A stretch of DNA of 64,000 nt from Corydoras sp. C115 (GCA_019802505.1 JAFMOC010000037.1:5387501-5451500), one strand, 5' to 3'. Positions 32,301 to 44,566 are shown, counted from the first letter of the stretch. Numbers and translations are program-made. The notes: generated by a model from the sequence alone, not told the origin.

Positions 32301-32397
32301 TGAGCATCCTGTTTTCCCCCCTTGAACTTGTTTCAATTGTGCAAAGATTTCTACAGATTTTCTGAATTATGTGAAGATATTATAGACTGAAGATGCT

Positions 32398-32562
32398 GAA
32401 ATTGCCCCATATAGAGTGTGTCTGTGTGAGTGAGTGTGTGCCCAGCGATGGATTGGCGCCCTGTCCTGGGTCTATCTGCCCAGCGCCCGAGACTTTCTCC
32501 CCTGGATGGGCATGAGGAACCCCACCGCGACCCTAATAGAGGATAAACCGGGAGATAATGAA

Positions 32563-32567
<5 letters not shown>
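32398..32567 (+). mobile_element. SINE-A 3' half
   Basis: 5'-truncated at AATTGCCCCATATAGAGTG. Otherwise very close to young copies (CTCCCCTGGATGGGCATG; GGGAGATAATGAATGAA). Confidence 0.9.
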
Positions 32568-32618
<51 letters not shown>

Positions 32619-32632
32619 GTGTGTGTGTGTGT
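32568..32632. repeat. (TA)n-(TG)n tract growing from a SINE tail
   Basis: The SINE-A tail GAATGAATA passes without a break into (TA)n and then (TG)n. Confidence 0.95.
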
Positions 32633-33095
32633 TAAATTCAGTTAGTTAGTTTTTAAACTGGTTACAATTTATGCCATATGTTATTTCTGTGTGTTTTAAA
32701 GGTTTCATTTAATAATATTATTCAATTTTAAATAGAGATAAATTGTGTTCATTTTACAGACAGAAAATCAAAATAACATGGACTGATGACCATCCCTAAA
32801 ACACCGGTACATAGTGTACCTTAATATTGATGATGCTGCCTAAGACAGTAGAGTAAAGTCTAAAATGGGTAATTAGGATATTTTTTTCTGTGTTTCTGTG
32901 TCTAAGCAGCAAAAAAGTGAAAATTTGCGAATGTGTGATTGTGTGCTGTCATCTCCTGAGCCCGTTTAGCCTGTCAGATGTACCGCACAAGCCTTTAGCT
33001 TTATCATCTTAGACCCACACATATGCACACACACATGCATGGTTCAGCGAGACCTGGCACCAGACTAAACATAGGCTATCACTTTTGTTCTCTCT

Positions 33096-33129
<34 letters not shown>

Positions 33130-33158
33130 GTGTGTATGTGTTTACGATTATAAAGTCT
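32633..33158. other. Unique sequence with (CT)n tract
   Basis: AT-rich, with a (CT)n run near 33,093-33,129. No gene seen. Confidence 0.5.
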
Positions 33159-33640
33159 GACTTTACGATGCTTCATACATTTTTAATAGGAGACAGATCT
33201 GGACTGCAGGAAGGCCAGTTGAGCACACTCTGTCTACAAAGCCACACTCTTATAGCACCGTGAGTGCAGAATGAGGCCTGCGTTCACCCTAATAAAATAA
33301 TGAGTTTCACATAAGACATTTCCTTGATGAACCATATATGTCTCTTAAATCCCAGTATGCGTCTTTGCATCAGTGAACCTTCATACACGTCACCCATGGT
33401 CGATGCTGGCTTTTGCATCTTTTCCTTATAGCAGATTAGACAGTCTCTTATGTCTTTGATTAAGAACTGAGAACCAGCACAAATGTGGACTCAAGTGCCC
33501 ACAACAAATTCTTTCTATCTTCTTCTCTCAGAACAAATAATATGAGCCTGAGCTAGGAGAACTTGAGGAGATGACTGTTTTCTCATGTAGTAGAATTTTG
33601 GTTTGCGTTTTATGACACAGAAGCCAACTGTGTTAAAGCT
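33159..33640 (+). mobile_element. DNA-transposon relic, second copy
   Basis: AATAGGAGACAGATCTGGAC, TGCAGGAAGGCCAGTTGAGC, GTCACCCATGGTCGATGCTGG and GCTTTTGCATCTTTTCC are landmarks of the same teleost repeat as at 31.2-32.0 kb, but they cover an upstream part of it. Old and without an open frame. Confidence 0.5.
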
Positions 33641-33990
33641 TCTTAACTTCCAAAGAGAGGCATGGCAGAAAATTTGAGAGCCACTGAAATACAGCGCTGA
33701 GCATGTGACCTATACAAATAACTTCTAAATAAACTTGTCATTGTATATGTAAATAGTTTTAAAATTGCTTTTGGTTTTCCCTTAAGTAAAACAACCCAAA
33801 GATGACTGGATCAAGAAGTTCAAAATTAAAACAGGTAAAGTCCCAAAATGGTAATGGAATTACCCCACTAGTTAACAGACATCACAACATACATACATAA
33901 AGCTAGACATCAAACACAGCTGTTTAAAAGAATAGAGATGTAGCACAAGGTAAGGTATCTAATTCATTATTTATTAATAATTATATAAAA
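33641..33990. other. Unique sequence, no gene seen
   Basis: AT-rich; nothing recognised. Confidence 0.5.
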
Positions 33991-34281
33991 GGTTGGGCTG
34001 CATGGTGGCTTAGTGGTTAGCATGTTTGCCTCTGAATCCCAAATTGGGTGGAGTTTACATGTTCTCCCTGTGTCCGTGTGGGTTTCCTTCCACAGTCCAA
34101 AAACATGGATTCAAGGTAAATTATATAGTTTGTGTGTGTGAGTGATTGTGTGCCTAGTGAAAGATTGCCGTCCTGTCCTGGATATATCTGCTCAGCACCC
34201 GAAATGTTCTCCCCTGGATGGGCATGGGGAATGCCCCTGTGAATCTAATAGAGGATTAAGCAGAAGATAATGGCTGGATGG
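33991..34281 (+). mobile_element. SINE-A copy lacking B box
   Basis: GGCTGCATGGTGGCTTAGTGG head joined by a deletion (CTCTGAATCCC) that removes the segment up to the B box. Body and the AGAAGATAATGGCTGGATGG tail are present. Confidence 0.85.
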
Positions 34282-34399
34282 AAAAAAGGTTTAGAAGTGT
34301 TGTAGGTCCTTTTAATATCTTGGACATGTAAGCCATTGTTATTCATAAGAGCATCATCAAGTGTTATTGACCTGGAAGGAGGGTTTATTATTTGTGATG

Positions 34400-34577
34400 G
34401 AACACACACTAAATAGGGGCAATTCTAGAGAATCCTTGTATCTCTGTTTTTGTGGGACTGTGGGAGGAAACCAGAGAAAACCCACAGGGAGAACATGGAA
34501 ACTCCACCAAGATTGGGATTCGAACCTGGATCCCCAGAGAGGCGAATGTGCAAAACACTAAACCACCTGCCACCCCA
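34400..34577 (-). mobile_element. SINE-A 5' half
   Basis: From ACTAAATAGGGGCAATTC to the head complement CCACCTGCCACCCC. B box complement GGATTCGAACCTGG. Confidence 0.85.
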
Positions 34578-35530
34578 AAAGAATACCACATTGGCAAAAA
34601 TTAAACCTTAAGTGCTTTTACAGTGAATGGCAGAACTCTTTTCAGTGGTAATTTACTATTACTATTTTGACCCACTAGTACATCACATGCAACTTGAGAT
34701 ACGGTTCTACTTATTCGCTTGTTACGGAGTTTCACGTATCAGCTTACCAAAATTGTTCAGTAAATTGTTCAGCATATTCCTCATTCTGAATAACGACACA
34801 ACATTGGCATGATGCCCATATGAAAACGGCATCGCAAGGCTTTCATCGTTACTCTTGTCAAGAATAAAAACTTGCTCAGCTCAAGCCATGTGTTTGTGTT
34901 TTTTAGCATGCCATTATCTGTGCAGGTTAATGTAATGTCATGACATTTGCTAGCGAGCCCCGCTATGTGGAATAATAAAGTTTAGTTTGTGTAATGAAGT
35001 CGGCGCGCAAACAGCTAATTAATCCCTTCAGACAGCTATATTAAAGTGACTGACCCCATTCAGCAACAGCAGTCTGGCAATATAACACACATATGAGCAC
35101 AGGGCACATAAATTATGATACATAAATAACTCTACAATAACAGGAAACTTTTTGCGAGCTGTTTTAAAGTTGAGGAGCATTACAGTAGAAGTCTCGGAAT
35201 TTCGCTTCGCTGTTAGATAGACGTCTGACTGACAACAAGCAGCGAGATTGGAAAGCACAAGGGAAGTCATGGCACATGGCCTGCTGCTGCATTTTCCAAA
35301 GCAAAGGCACTTCTGGATTAGATTAGTAGAAAACAAATACGTTCGCATTCGATGTAATGCTGCCTTACATATCTTCTGTCCTGCTCCTCAGTTTTACTCT
35401 GCTTTCATGTGCTATGCTTCAACCATTGTTTTTTTTTGTTTTGTTTTTTTTCTCGCTCATTACCTTTATATCATCTGATTGTTTAATTAATGTGGTAGGA
35501 CTCAGTGTTGTGTGAGTAAGTGATGGCTCT
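34578..35530. promoter_or_regulatory. Unique stretch, candidate conserved noncoding element
   Basis: Repeat-free. The part 34,920-35,260 reads like enhancer DNA, with GCGCGCAAACAGCTAATTAA followed by TCCCTTCAGACAG. It contains a TAATTA homeodomain core overlapping a TAATCC bicoid/OTX-type core. Judged by composition and motif only. Confidence 0.25.
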
Positions 35531-35537
35531 TAGGTTA

Positions 35538-35745
35538 TTATTAGTGTTATTATTATTATTGGGAGGCACGGTGGTTAGTGGTTAGCACGTTTGCCTCTCA
35601 GCGCTGGGGATCCAGGTTTGAATCCCTATCGGGGTGGCGTTTCCATGTTCTCCCCGTGTCCGTGTGGATTTTCTCTGGGTTCTCCAGTTTCCTCCCACAG
35701 TTCAAAAACATGGATTTAAAACTGGCTGCTCAAAAATTGCACCAT

Positions 35746-35777
<32 letters not shown>

Positions 35778-35898
35778 CCCTGCAATAGATTGGCACCCTG
35801 CACTGGGTGTACCTGCCCAGCGCCTAAAATATTCTCCCCCTATACCCATCACCCCAGGTATTGAATTAAGCAGAATTATTATTATTATTATTATTATT
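35538..35898 (+). mobile_element. SINE-A inside an (ATT)n microsatellite
   Basis: GGGAGGCACGGTGGTTAGTGG head to TATTGAATTAAGCAGAATT, with (ATT)n on both sides (35,540-35,560; 35,875-35,898). The element probably landed in the microsatellite. Its internal GT segment has expanded (35,750-35,777). Confidence 0.85.
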
Positions 35899-36485
35899 GT
35901 CTCACTTTGACATTTTAAAGGTAATTCCTTGTTCACATTTAATGAAGTATTAGACTGCCTCCAAATCATCTGTGTTGTGGCATGTCACAAATTGCTCCAC
36001 GTTAATGTTTTTTTTTTTTGTTGGTACATCATACATTGGAAGGCAATTTAGTATCACCCAGCTCAGAATTAAAAACTGAAGCCGAATATTGAGTGCAGTT
36101 GACATTAAACTAAGATTAGGAATGATGATGATGAGGAAAATTGTTCTTGCTTTTTGTTTCATCTGCAAAACTTCTAAAACACAACTTCCATTAATTTGTG
36201 CATGTAATAAAGAAAGAGCTAGAGGTCAGTGATCTAAAAATAGTGTTGAGTTATGTTTATTTGCTAAAAGAATTACCAGTAACTGTGAATTGATATGTTT
36301 TTGCACAGAATGAGTCTTTTTTACTCATACATCTTATACTACTTCATATGTATATGTCTACATTGAAGCAGTTTGTATTCCAAGAGGTTGCCAAGCTGGG
36401 CCTCCGAGTTTCTACAGTATCTGCATTGGGCTCAGTTTTAATAAGAGCACGTTCTTAACGTGGCGCTTTATTGGTCGGGGCAAGT
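35899..36485. other. Unique sequence, no gene seen
   Basis: AT-rich. A mixed-composition patch at 36,370-36,480 (AGAGCACGTTCTTAACGTGG, a hairpin-like ACGTT..AACGT) might be conserved. Confidence 0.4.
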
Positions 36486-36818
36486 GGAATTCATTCATTT
36501 ATTCATTACCTACCACTAAATCCTCTATGAGGGTCACGGAGGGGTTCCCCATGCCTATTTAGAGAACGTTTCGAGCGCTGGGCAGATGCACCCAGTGTTT
36601 CACTAATTCATCGCTGGCACACTCACTCACACAGACGCACACACTATATGGGGCAATTTAGAGCATTTAGTTTACATAGAAACCATGTTTTTGGACTGTG
36701 GGAGGGACTCAGAGAACCTAGAAAAATCCTCCAAGGACACAGGGAAAACTGAAAACTCCATTCAGTCTGGGATTCAAACCTGGAATCCCCAGCGCTGAGA
36801 GGAGAACATGCTGTGGTT
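36486..36818 (-). mobile_element. SINE-A copy, head end replaced
   Basis: Tail complement ATTCATTCATTTATTCATT and full body. The head stops after GAGAGGAGAACATGCTG, where a SINE-C begins. Confidence 0.8.
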
Positions 36819-36889
36819 AGAGTGTTAGGCTGTCAATCTAAAGGTTGTGAGTTCAAATCCTAGGTCCACTAAAGTTACCAATGTGGGTC

Positions 36890-36930
<41 letters not shown>

Positions 36931-36992
36931 TGTGTGTGTATGTTGGGATCCAAAGTCGCTTTGGATAAAAGCGTCTGCTAAATAACCAAATA
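36819..36992 (+). mobile_element. SINE-C copy with (GT)n
   Basis: TGGTTAGAGTGTTAGGCTG, B box AGTTCAAATCC, GGTCCACTAAAGTTACC, a (GT)n expansion (36,893-36,940) and the end GCTTTGGATAAAAGCGTCTG. Confidence 0.8.
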
Positions 36993-38410
36993 CAATATCC
37001 TGCAATCCACAACCTTACTTCTAAATGCTACACCATCCTTGGCTGAGTGTCAGATAGTTACATTATAAAAACAGCTTACTCATCTAAATCCTAGCATGCA
37101 TTTCATTATTTTGTATTATTGTTTACATTAAGTTACACGCTGACAGATAATATGTTTAAATGTCCAATGAACCATTTTGCAAGTGGTGGGAGGTGGTCGA
37201 AAACATTGCAACCCTGTTTGATATGTATAATTGGTATTCTGCTGCAATGATCTCAAGTAGCCAGCATGCTGGCTGCTTTGCAAAAGGTACAGGGGTCTTT
37301 AAAAGAAATATTTGTTCTCCTTTTTTTTTTATTATGGTTGTTGACTGCTGTTTGATTACTCCACTCATTTTTAATTGCCATTTAACTGAGACTGTGGCAC
37401 AATTACATTCGCATTTGCTGGCAGAAATGTATCTCTAGTTCCTCCATACTATCTCTCACGAGACATTTGGAGAGCTATGCAAACTTGAAAAGCTCATCTC
37501 TCACTTGGTTTCTCTCACCACTCTCTAAATAACCTAAACACACGTTTACCCCGGTACTACTCACCACTTTGAGCTCATTCAGGAAATACCCAACACAAAA
37601 GAGACTAGGGCTCATGCCCATGTGTGAGTGTGTGGTCAGACAATCCGGCGGCTTCGCTATCACTAAATGGCCCCAATCACAAAACCTTATGACTCGAGCA
37701 GAACAAGGGATCGATAGCTTCCTCTTGTGTTTAGAGAGCGTGCAGCGAGTGCAGCGAAGTGAGAAAGGAGAAAGACATAAAAACAATAAGTTCCAACCCA
37801 TCTGCGCTTCATCCTGATGCACCGGCGGTAAGGCTTGTACAAAAAAAAAAATAAAAATGACAGCGTGGACGCCTGCAGTGTAGAAGAGGTTTCCAAACAC
37901 TGGACTTTAGACTCTGTGGATCAGACCCCAGAACGCTTTCCGTTGGTTTTCAGATGTTTTCATGAACAACTATATGGTCTTTTGCTGTAACTGGCCGCAA
38001 TCAACTGAAGCGGTTGTTGACTCGCAAGCGAATATACTCACCACTTCCTGTCTGATGTGTCACCAACAGGTTAACAGTAAAAACACAGGCATTTTTGTTA
38101 ATAAAGAGCTATGAAGTTCCTGAAACAAAAAAAAAACAAGGCTATTATGTCTAATGCATCATCTTACGGTGACTTGCAAACTCCCAGCCCACTCGATGTG
38201 ATTTGTGAATTCCACCCACAATGGCTAGTGGATGTAAACTTGACCTGAGGTGAAAAAACATATCAGAATCATTAAAACCACACGAAAACAGACAGCACTG
38301 GTTAAAAGTCTGAGAACTCCCCCCCCCCAAATTTATTCTGTATAAGGTCTCATTGCATTTTAAAATAAAAGAATACCACAAATAAGCAATTGGAGTTTAA
38401 AAACTAGACC
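36993..38410. other. Unique stretch, no gene seen
   Basis: About 1.4 kb without recognised repeats. A minus-strand frame (37,475-37,900) is open for 141 codons and an overlapping plus frame (37,569-37,817) for 82. Neither has a recognisable domain, and a coding exon is unproven. A-rich runs lie at 37,840 and 38,128; a C tract at 38,320. Confidence 0.35.
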
Positions 38411-38745
38411 ATTCATTAATTAACTTCACTTAATCATCTACTGGGGTCGTGGGAGGGGGGGGGGGGTTCCCCATGCTCATCCAGGGGAGAACGTTTTGGG
38501 CACTGGGTAAATAACCCATGACAGAGCGCCAATCCATCACTGGGCACACTTACACACACACATGCATACAAACACACTATGCAATTTGGAGCATTCATTT
38601 TACATTGAATCCATGTGGGAGGAACCCGGAGAAAACCTACATGGAGTTAAGGAGAACATGGAATCTCCACCCAGATTGAGGTTCGAACCTGAATCCCCGG
38701 CACGGAGAGGCGAACGTGCTAACCACTAAGCTACCGTGCCGCCCC
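38411..38745 (-). mobile_element. SINE-A copy, full length
   Basis: Complete to the head (complement of GGGCGGCACGGTAGCTTAGTG), with a poly(G) expansion at 38,456-38,467. Confidence 0.88.
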
Positions 38746-38759
38746 TCTAAAAAAGTATC

Positions 38760-39100
38760 CTAAACCTTTTGACTCAGAGTCGCCACTTTAGGCAGATATA
38801 ACACTCGCATATATACAGTATCCCTGCCTACAATAGAAAACAAATTCCGAAAGTTCTTCCCAAATCTGTTGCAGAAGTTCCCATGTGTGGTACTTGTAGG
38901 TTGTTGTTATGCTTTAATTTTTTCGTCCACTTCACCCCAAACCAGCTCAATGGGGTCTTACTGCTGATGAGATTCCTGATCTCGATAATGATCATTTCAG
39001 ACAATGTCTTGTCTGAAAACTTTAGTTGAATATTTGGATCAACTGAGGTGGAGTTATAAATGTAAAGTGAGAAGAGCAGCGAGGAGATAGATGACACATA
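38760..39100. mobile_element. Possible old DNA-transposon fragment
   Basis: GTTCTTCCCAAATCTGTTGC, AGAAGTTCCCATGTGTGG and ACCAGCTCAATGGGGTC resemble pieces of teleost transposon relics. The minus-strand open frame across it (38,828-39,097) has no domain I recognise. Weak call. Confidence 0.25.
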
Positions 39101-40424
39101 TTTGGGATGTGGCCAATGCTGACGCTCTATAAACCAGAAGTGACTTCACCGGCTTTGCCGGTTGTTTTCCACTTTGTCAGCACATGTGCAGCGTACTGTA
39201 TATCAAATGTACAGAGCTGTGAAGAAAAGTTGTGCTTATTCCGGAGATCCACATCCCTGTGTATTAATGACATTAACGATTTCTCTAATCTCGAATCAAA
39301 TTAAACATAATAGGGAAGACTTGAGTAAACATCTAATCTCCTGATCACATATGTTTAAAATAAATTTTTTGGCTGGTGGATTTTGCTTGGCCCTCCCGTT
39401 CCTGCAGCTCATGGTCGATCTCGCATTCCGTAGCATGTGAGGGAGTGGATAGATGGCTGGATGGATAGATGGATGTGTAAATGAAATAGAATACTAATAT
39501 GCGTCCAGTCAAAAGTTTATACTCCATGGTGGAACATGCATATTCTCGGTTCAATCCCATCAATAACCTTCGCGCCAAATGAGAACTCTGGGTCCATTGG
39601 GTCAAAACTGTTAAGAACCACACAATCATATTAGCTGGCAATTCTGCTTCCAGGCCACAGTCAATACAGATTGACTGGAAACTGGAAGATGCCACTCTGC
39701 TGTTGCTTCGATTGCCTGGTGCGTTAGAGTGCCACTCTCTCCACTGGCTTTTTGAAGTCACTTGACACGTGAACACTGACAACACTTAGGTTTCAAAAGC
39801 ATATTACCCTGCTATTCATTATGGGCATCATACCATTTTGAAATCCTTGCGATTAGTAGCTGTGCTACAAAACCTGGAGCCAAACCAGACACTGACGACA
39901 CTTCACTCATACTAGGAACCCAACATGTAAAAAAAATAAATAAATAAAAAAATGTATTCATTGCATTTATCAGATGCTAACAGCACAATCTAAGTGAAGG
40001 TTAACAGCCTTGTTCTGGATCCAATGAGGTCATCCAAATGTCTGGTCAATAATTCAGTATGTTGACTTCTAAGCCCCTGAAGCCCATTTCAGTCACATCA
40101 CTATTTACTTCATGCCACAAAGAGAGGTTCATAGTGGTACTTCACCTTCTTCGGCAGTTCAGTGTAATCTCTTCCTGTGGTCACTTATCCCATGCAATAA
40201 TAAGCCACATAGAGAATCCATCAAAGTCCTTTCAAATCTTGCCACTACCAGCATTAAGTGAATGCACCAGAAAAGCATGTATGATGCATCCCTCATTAAG
40301 TAATTGGTGCACGCTTCGATACCATGATGCTTCAATTCAGACTGTTCTGTGTAATCTTTTTTTTATTTTATTTAATTGCAATGTCTTTATGGTGCAAGCC
40401 CAGAGACAGGGGGCAACTTTTTTT
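39101..40424. other. Unique stretch, no gene seen
   Basis: No recognised repeats apart from an A/T-rich tract near 39,930. Frames at 39,345-39,785 (-) and 40,059-40,529 (+) are open for 146 and 156 codons but look fortuitous. The latter runs into a SINE. Confidence 0.4.
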
Positions 40425-40560
40425 TTCGGGCCAAGTGATAGATTGGCTCCCCTGTCCTGGGTGTTCCTGTCCAGCATCCGAAAAGTTCTCACCAGGATGT
40501 GCATCGGTAACTACCCACGAACCCAGTAGAGGATTAAGCAGAAGATAATTTATGAACAAA
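40425..40560 (+). mobile_element. SINE-A 3' fragment
   Basis: From CAAGTGATAGATTGGCTCCC to AGAAGATAATTTATGAAC. Confidence 0.75.
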
Positions 40561-40571
40561 TGATCTGCCTT

Positions 40572-40700
40572 CTTGGTTGCAAAGTGGTTACCATTGCCTT
40601 ACACTGAGAAGGTCCTGGGTCTTAGTTTGTCATTTTGTTGTGGAATTTGCATGTTGCCCTATGTCTATACATGTTCCATTTGGGATTTATTTTTTCTCTG
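40572..40700 (+). mobile_element. SINE-D head fragment
   Basis: CTTGGTTGCAAAGTGGTTACC, GAGAAGGTCCTGGGTCTTAG, GTGGAATTTGCATGTTG. This matches the common fish tRNA-derived SINE head in which AAGAAGGTCCTGGGTTCG precedes the body. A sister copy lies at 44.77 kb. Confidence 0.5.
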
Positions 40701-42165
40701 AGTCACAAAACGTTATAGTACATCAATGAATGATTTGCTATCCATATAACATAAGACTAGATGTGGGTTCTCAGCATATTGACCAAATTTAATGTTTTTT
40801 CCTTAATTTTCAACTAGGTTTTCTTTTTTCTTTTACATTTTTGTAAAAAGAATATTTGGATATTGGTTATTTTATGCAAACATATAAGTCCCATTGCATA
40901 AGAACTTGCTAGACTTGTTCCAGACCCTGGGCAAGCCCCTATTTTGTTGTTGTGTGCCGCCGGAGGTTTATTTTCAGTCCCAGTGCTCATTATCGGTTAT
41001 TAGATCATGCATATGGCATCTGCCTTTTGACTTTTTTTGTGCCGCCTTGTATTTTCAGGGTCTTATTTTTTAAGGAAATTTTGGGACGTTTTATGTACAT
41101 TGCTTTACCAGCACTGACACACATGCACACAATCACCTGGGAGTGCACACACAGTGTCCTGATTGCAGCCTCCCCCTCTGAGAGAACTGAAGTAGAGACT
41201 GATTGCTGAGGAGGTAGAGACAAATTTACACTCCACTAACAGCACTCATTATAAACAGGGAGGACTCTGGGTAAGTGTGTGGCCAAACCCTGACCAGACA
41301 AGTAAGCAGTACGAAAGCCGAGTCGTCAGCTCCAACTGCCAGATAAAACCGATTAGTGCTAAGGCAGCGAGCATAAATCTGAAGATGGTCAGCACGAAGC
41401 TATCAAACTATCTGATAGACAAAGAATGTATAAATCCAGAACCCAAGCAAACCAGAATCAAACCTAAATTCCTTCAATGTATACACTTCAATGTTGATCG
41501 TAGTGTTGTGGTCGAATATCCCGGTTAAGGGTTCTTGATTGTGTGTGTGACGGAAATACACAGATAGGCCTATATGTATGTGTTAACAATTATCCCCATT
41601 AATGTAATGAGACTAGCAATTAACCCAATCAACCAGTCAATCAAACGATGGAAAAACTCCCATTATTTTCCTCTTCACTCTTTTACTTTGACGGCTTACG
41701 TGTCAATCACGAAGAACTCTTAACAGCCACCGCACCCATACGCAGGCCCGTATTTGTCTTTTTTTTTCTACGTATAAAGTGGTTCGTAGATAATATAAAA
41801 AAGGAGGTTGTGGCAGATTGTCAGCACTGTATAATTTGGCCATTTTGAGTATGTCAAGCAAAAGACATGCTTTTTGAGTGACTGGCCTAAATGGGTCAGA
41901 CTTAATGCTGCATTCGGCTTCATTCAGAAGTCTAAAGTCTGAGATCGGAAAAGTATTATTTTTAAACCCCATGTTTTGAGTTATAAAGTAGTTTTAACTA
42001 ACTACTCTGGTTTAGGTGATGTCTAAACATACAGGTTTAGTTTGAAACGCATAGCTTCTGCTACTTTTACACTAATGTTAAGGTTACACCAAAGGTAAGA
42101 GAACCCAACTAGATCAAAATCAGTTTAAAAACTCTATCTCTCTTTTTTTAGTGTGGACTAGCTAC
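40701..42165. other. Unique stretch, no gene seen
   Basis: No repeats recognised and no convincing coding frame. Confidence 0.5.
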
Positions 42166-42508
<343 letters not shown>

Positions 42509-42677
42509 GAAGCCTCTAAAATGTTTACTCTATGTTGGGTATTTATCAGTCACCATGTGGTTTATTTCTCTTAATGTGTCCTTTTTTATACAGAAAGATA
42601 AAATTTTCATTAAAAGGTAGATTATTGTGCAATTAAAACTTAGTTTGGTTGTGATAGTGATGGTGATCAATTTTGTG

Positions 42678-42942
42678 TACTTAGCTTACACACAGAGGAA
42701 TGTGTCCAGCACATTTAACCCATCTGTGCAGTAAAACACACACATATACACACACTGAGTGAAGTGAGCACATGCGCCCGAAGCAGTGGACAGTTTTGTA
42801 TATGACAATTCGTGTTAGGGTCCTTGCCCAATGGCACTTAAGCCAGTTTAACTTAAGCCAGTACTATGTGGGACCGGGAATCAAACCAGGGACCTTAAGG
42901 ATGCAAGGTTGGTTCTTTACCCTCAAGCCTATGACTGCCCCA
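42678..42942 (-). mobile_element. SINE-B copy, near full length
   Basis: Complement of the 3' end (TTAACCCATCTGTGCAGT), a CA segment, AGTGGGCA-type middle decayed to AGCAGTGGACAG, then CCTTGCCCAATGGCACTTAAG and the head (GGGACCGGGAATCAAACCAG). Confidence 0.75.
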
Positions 42943-42955
42943 TGTGGCTTTATAT

Positions 42956-43148
42956 TTTCATTTGGTCATTTAACATGTGCTTTAATCAAAAGCAACTTGA
43001 TTGGGGTTAGAACGTTAGCCATCAACACCCCTGGTGGTTTAAGGGCCTTGCTCAAGGACCCACATTGGTAAATTTAGGCACCTGGGATTTGAACCCACAA
43101 CCTCCAGATTGATAGCCTGACACCCTAACCATTAAGACACCACGCCCT
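42956..43148 (-). mobile_element. SINE-C copy
   Basis: Tail complement CATTTAACATGTGCTTTAATC to head complement GATTTGAACCCACAACCTCC and CCCTAACCATTAAGACACC. Confidence 0.7.
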
Positions 43149-43229
43149 TATTCCTAGTTATTGTCAGAAGTTGAAAATGTTTGTCTCTCAGTGCCATCCC
43201 AACAAGGCACTTTTCAGATGTTGCTACCA

Positions 43230-43495
43230 AAAAAACTGGGGATGGTATGAAGTCACAGTGACCTTTGACTATTAAATTCTTTTAATTAAATCAGTTCTTT
43301 CTGAAGTTCAAGTGGCTGTTTGTGCCAAACGCACTGACAATTCCTCAATAAAGGCTGACCTTCATGAGAATTGGACAGGAGGGATGTGACCTTGCCCCTT
43401 CAAATACCAAAATCGAATCCCTTCATTCTTGAGTGTAAATGAACGTTCGTGCCAAATTTGCAAAATGTCCCTTAGCTGTTGTCCGTGTCAGCATA
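43230..43495. repeat. Common teleost 'GTGACCTTTGAC' dispersed repeat
   Basis: Ordered landmarks CACAGTGACCTTTGACTATT, AAATCAGTTCTTTCTGAAG, TTCAAGTGGCTGTTTGTGCC and GAATTGGACAGGAGGGATG. The ATGAACGTTCGTGCCAAATT block returns later. I recall this order from a very common fish repeat; its class is not known to me. Confidence 0.5.
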
Positions 43496-43985
43496 AATAT
43501 TATAAGTAATAAGTAAACACATGGAACTTAATTATTAAGCATAATAACATGATGATCTGTAATTGCACTCACCCTAACTGAGGTTTTAACTTTTTTATTT
43601 TTTATTTTACGTGAACCTGAAAATCCTGAGCAAAAACCATATGATTCCTGTTTTAGTAAAAATGCCTTTGCAATCTCAGATAAATGTATAAATGTCATGT
43701 CAGCACTGGTTTTAAATGAATGTTTGTGCAGAATGCTCTATAGTTGGTGGAGTAATTACTGAAAACACCACTAATGAGAAGCGACTCAGGGAAGGATACC
43801 ATGTGACTGACATCCAGTGGGGGAGAGACAAGCTCGGTCCTCCCTATAGACCCCTAAATGAACCATGAGTCACCTCACTTTGGCGAAGACAGTGATGTAT
43901 TTAAGAAAGCAACTCGGTCCTCTCAAAGCTTCTGGTTCAAACAGTCTGGCACCCCCCACTGTAGCGGAATGAAAGACGTTTTGGG
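43496..43985. other. Unique sequence, no gene seen
   Basis: AT-rich; nothing recognised. Confidence 0.5.
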
Positions 43986-44177
43986 AACCCATCCATCCAT
44001 TCATCCATCCATTATCTTCCGCTTAATCCTATATAAGGGTCGCAGGGGGGTTCCCCATTCTCCAGGGGAAAACGTTTCAGGAGCTTGGCAGATACATAGA
44101 GGACAGGGCGCCAATCTATCGCTGGGCACACAAACATTATATAGGGGCCATTTAGAACAGCCAATTTACCTTGCATC
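43986..44177 (-). mobile_element. SINE-A 3' half (part of chimera)
   Basis: (ATCC)n tail complement to TTTACCTTGCATCC, then joined directly to a SINE-B segment. Confidence 0.8.
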
Positions 44178-44290
44178 CTTAAGGTACCTGGTTTGATCCC
44201 CCGTCCCACCAAGTACTATGGCTTAAGTGCCCTTGGGCAAGGAACCTAAGCCTAATTGCCTTATACAAAGCTGTCCACCGCTCTGGGAGT
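44178..44290 (+). mobile_element. SINE-B segment (part of chimera)
   Basis: TTAAGGTACCTGGTTTGATC, CCCCGTCCCACCAAGTAC, TGCCCTTGGGCAAGGAACC, CTGTCCACCGCTCTGGG. It switches to a SINE-A body at AGTGTCCATGTTCTCC. Confidence 0.75.
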
Positions 44291-44566
44291 GTCCATGTTC
44301 TCCATGTTTCCATGTGGAATTCCTCTGGGTTCTCCGGTTTCCTCCAAAAGTCCAAACACACGGATTCAAGGTTACTCGACTGCTCTAAATCACCCCACAT
44401 AAATTGCCCCTATCTAGTGTGCGTTTGTGTGTGTGAGTGCATGTCGAGTGATGGATTGGTGCCCTGTCCTGAGTGTCTCTGCCTAGTGCCCAAAACATTC
44501 TCCCCTGGATGGGTCAGTGGAACCCCCATGACCCTAATGGAGGATTATGATAATGAATGAATGGTC
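44291..44566 (+). mobile_element. SINE-A without head (part of chimera)
   Basis: Body from CCATGTTCTCCATGTTTCC to GATTATGATAATGAATGAATGG. Confidence 0.8.

Noticed and set aside
33720..33990. Possible transposon end
   Set aside because: No inverted repeat or remembered motif could be defended.
37475..37900. 141-codon minus-strand frame as an exon
   Set aside because: No domain, no conserved motif recalled, and an overlapping plus-strand frame is open too.
40059..40529. 156-codon plus-strand frame
   Set aside because: The last part is SINE-A sequence and the first part has no recognised domain.
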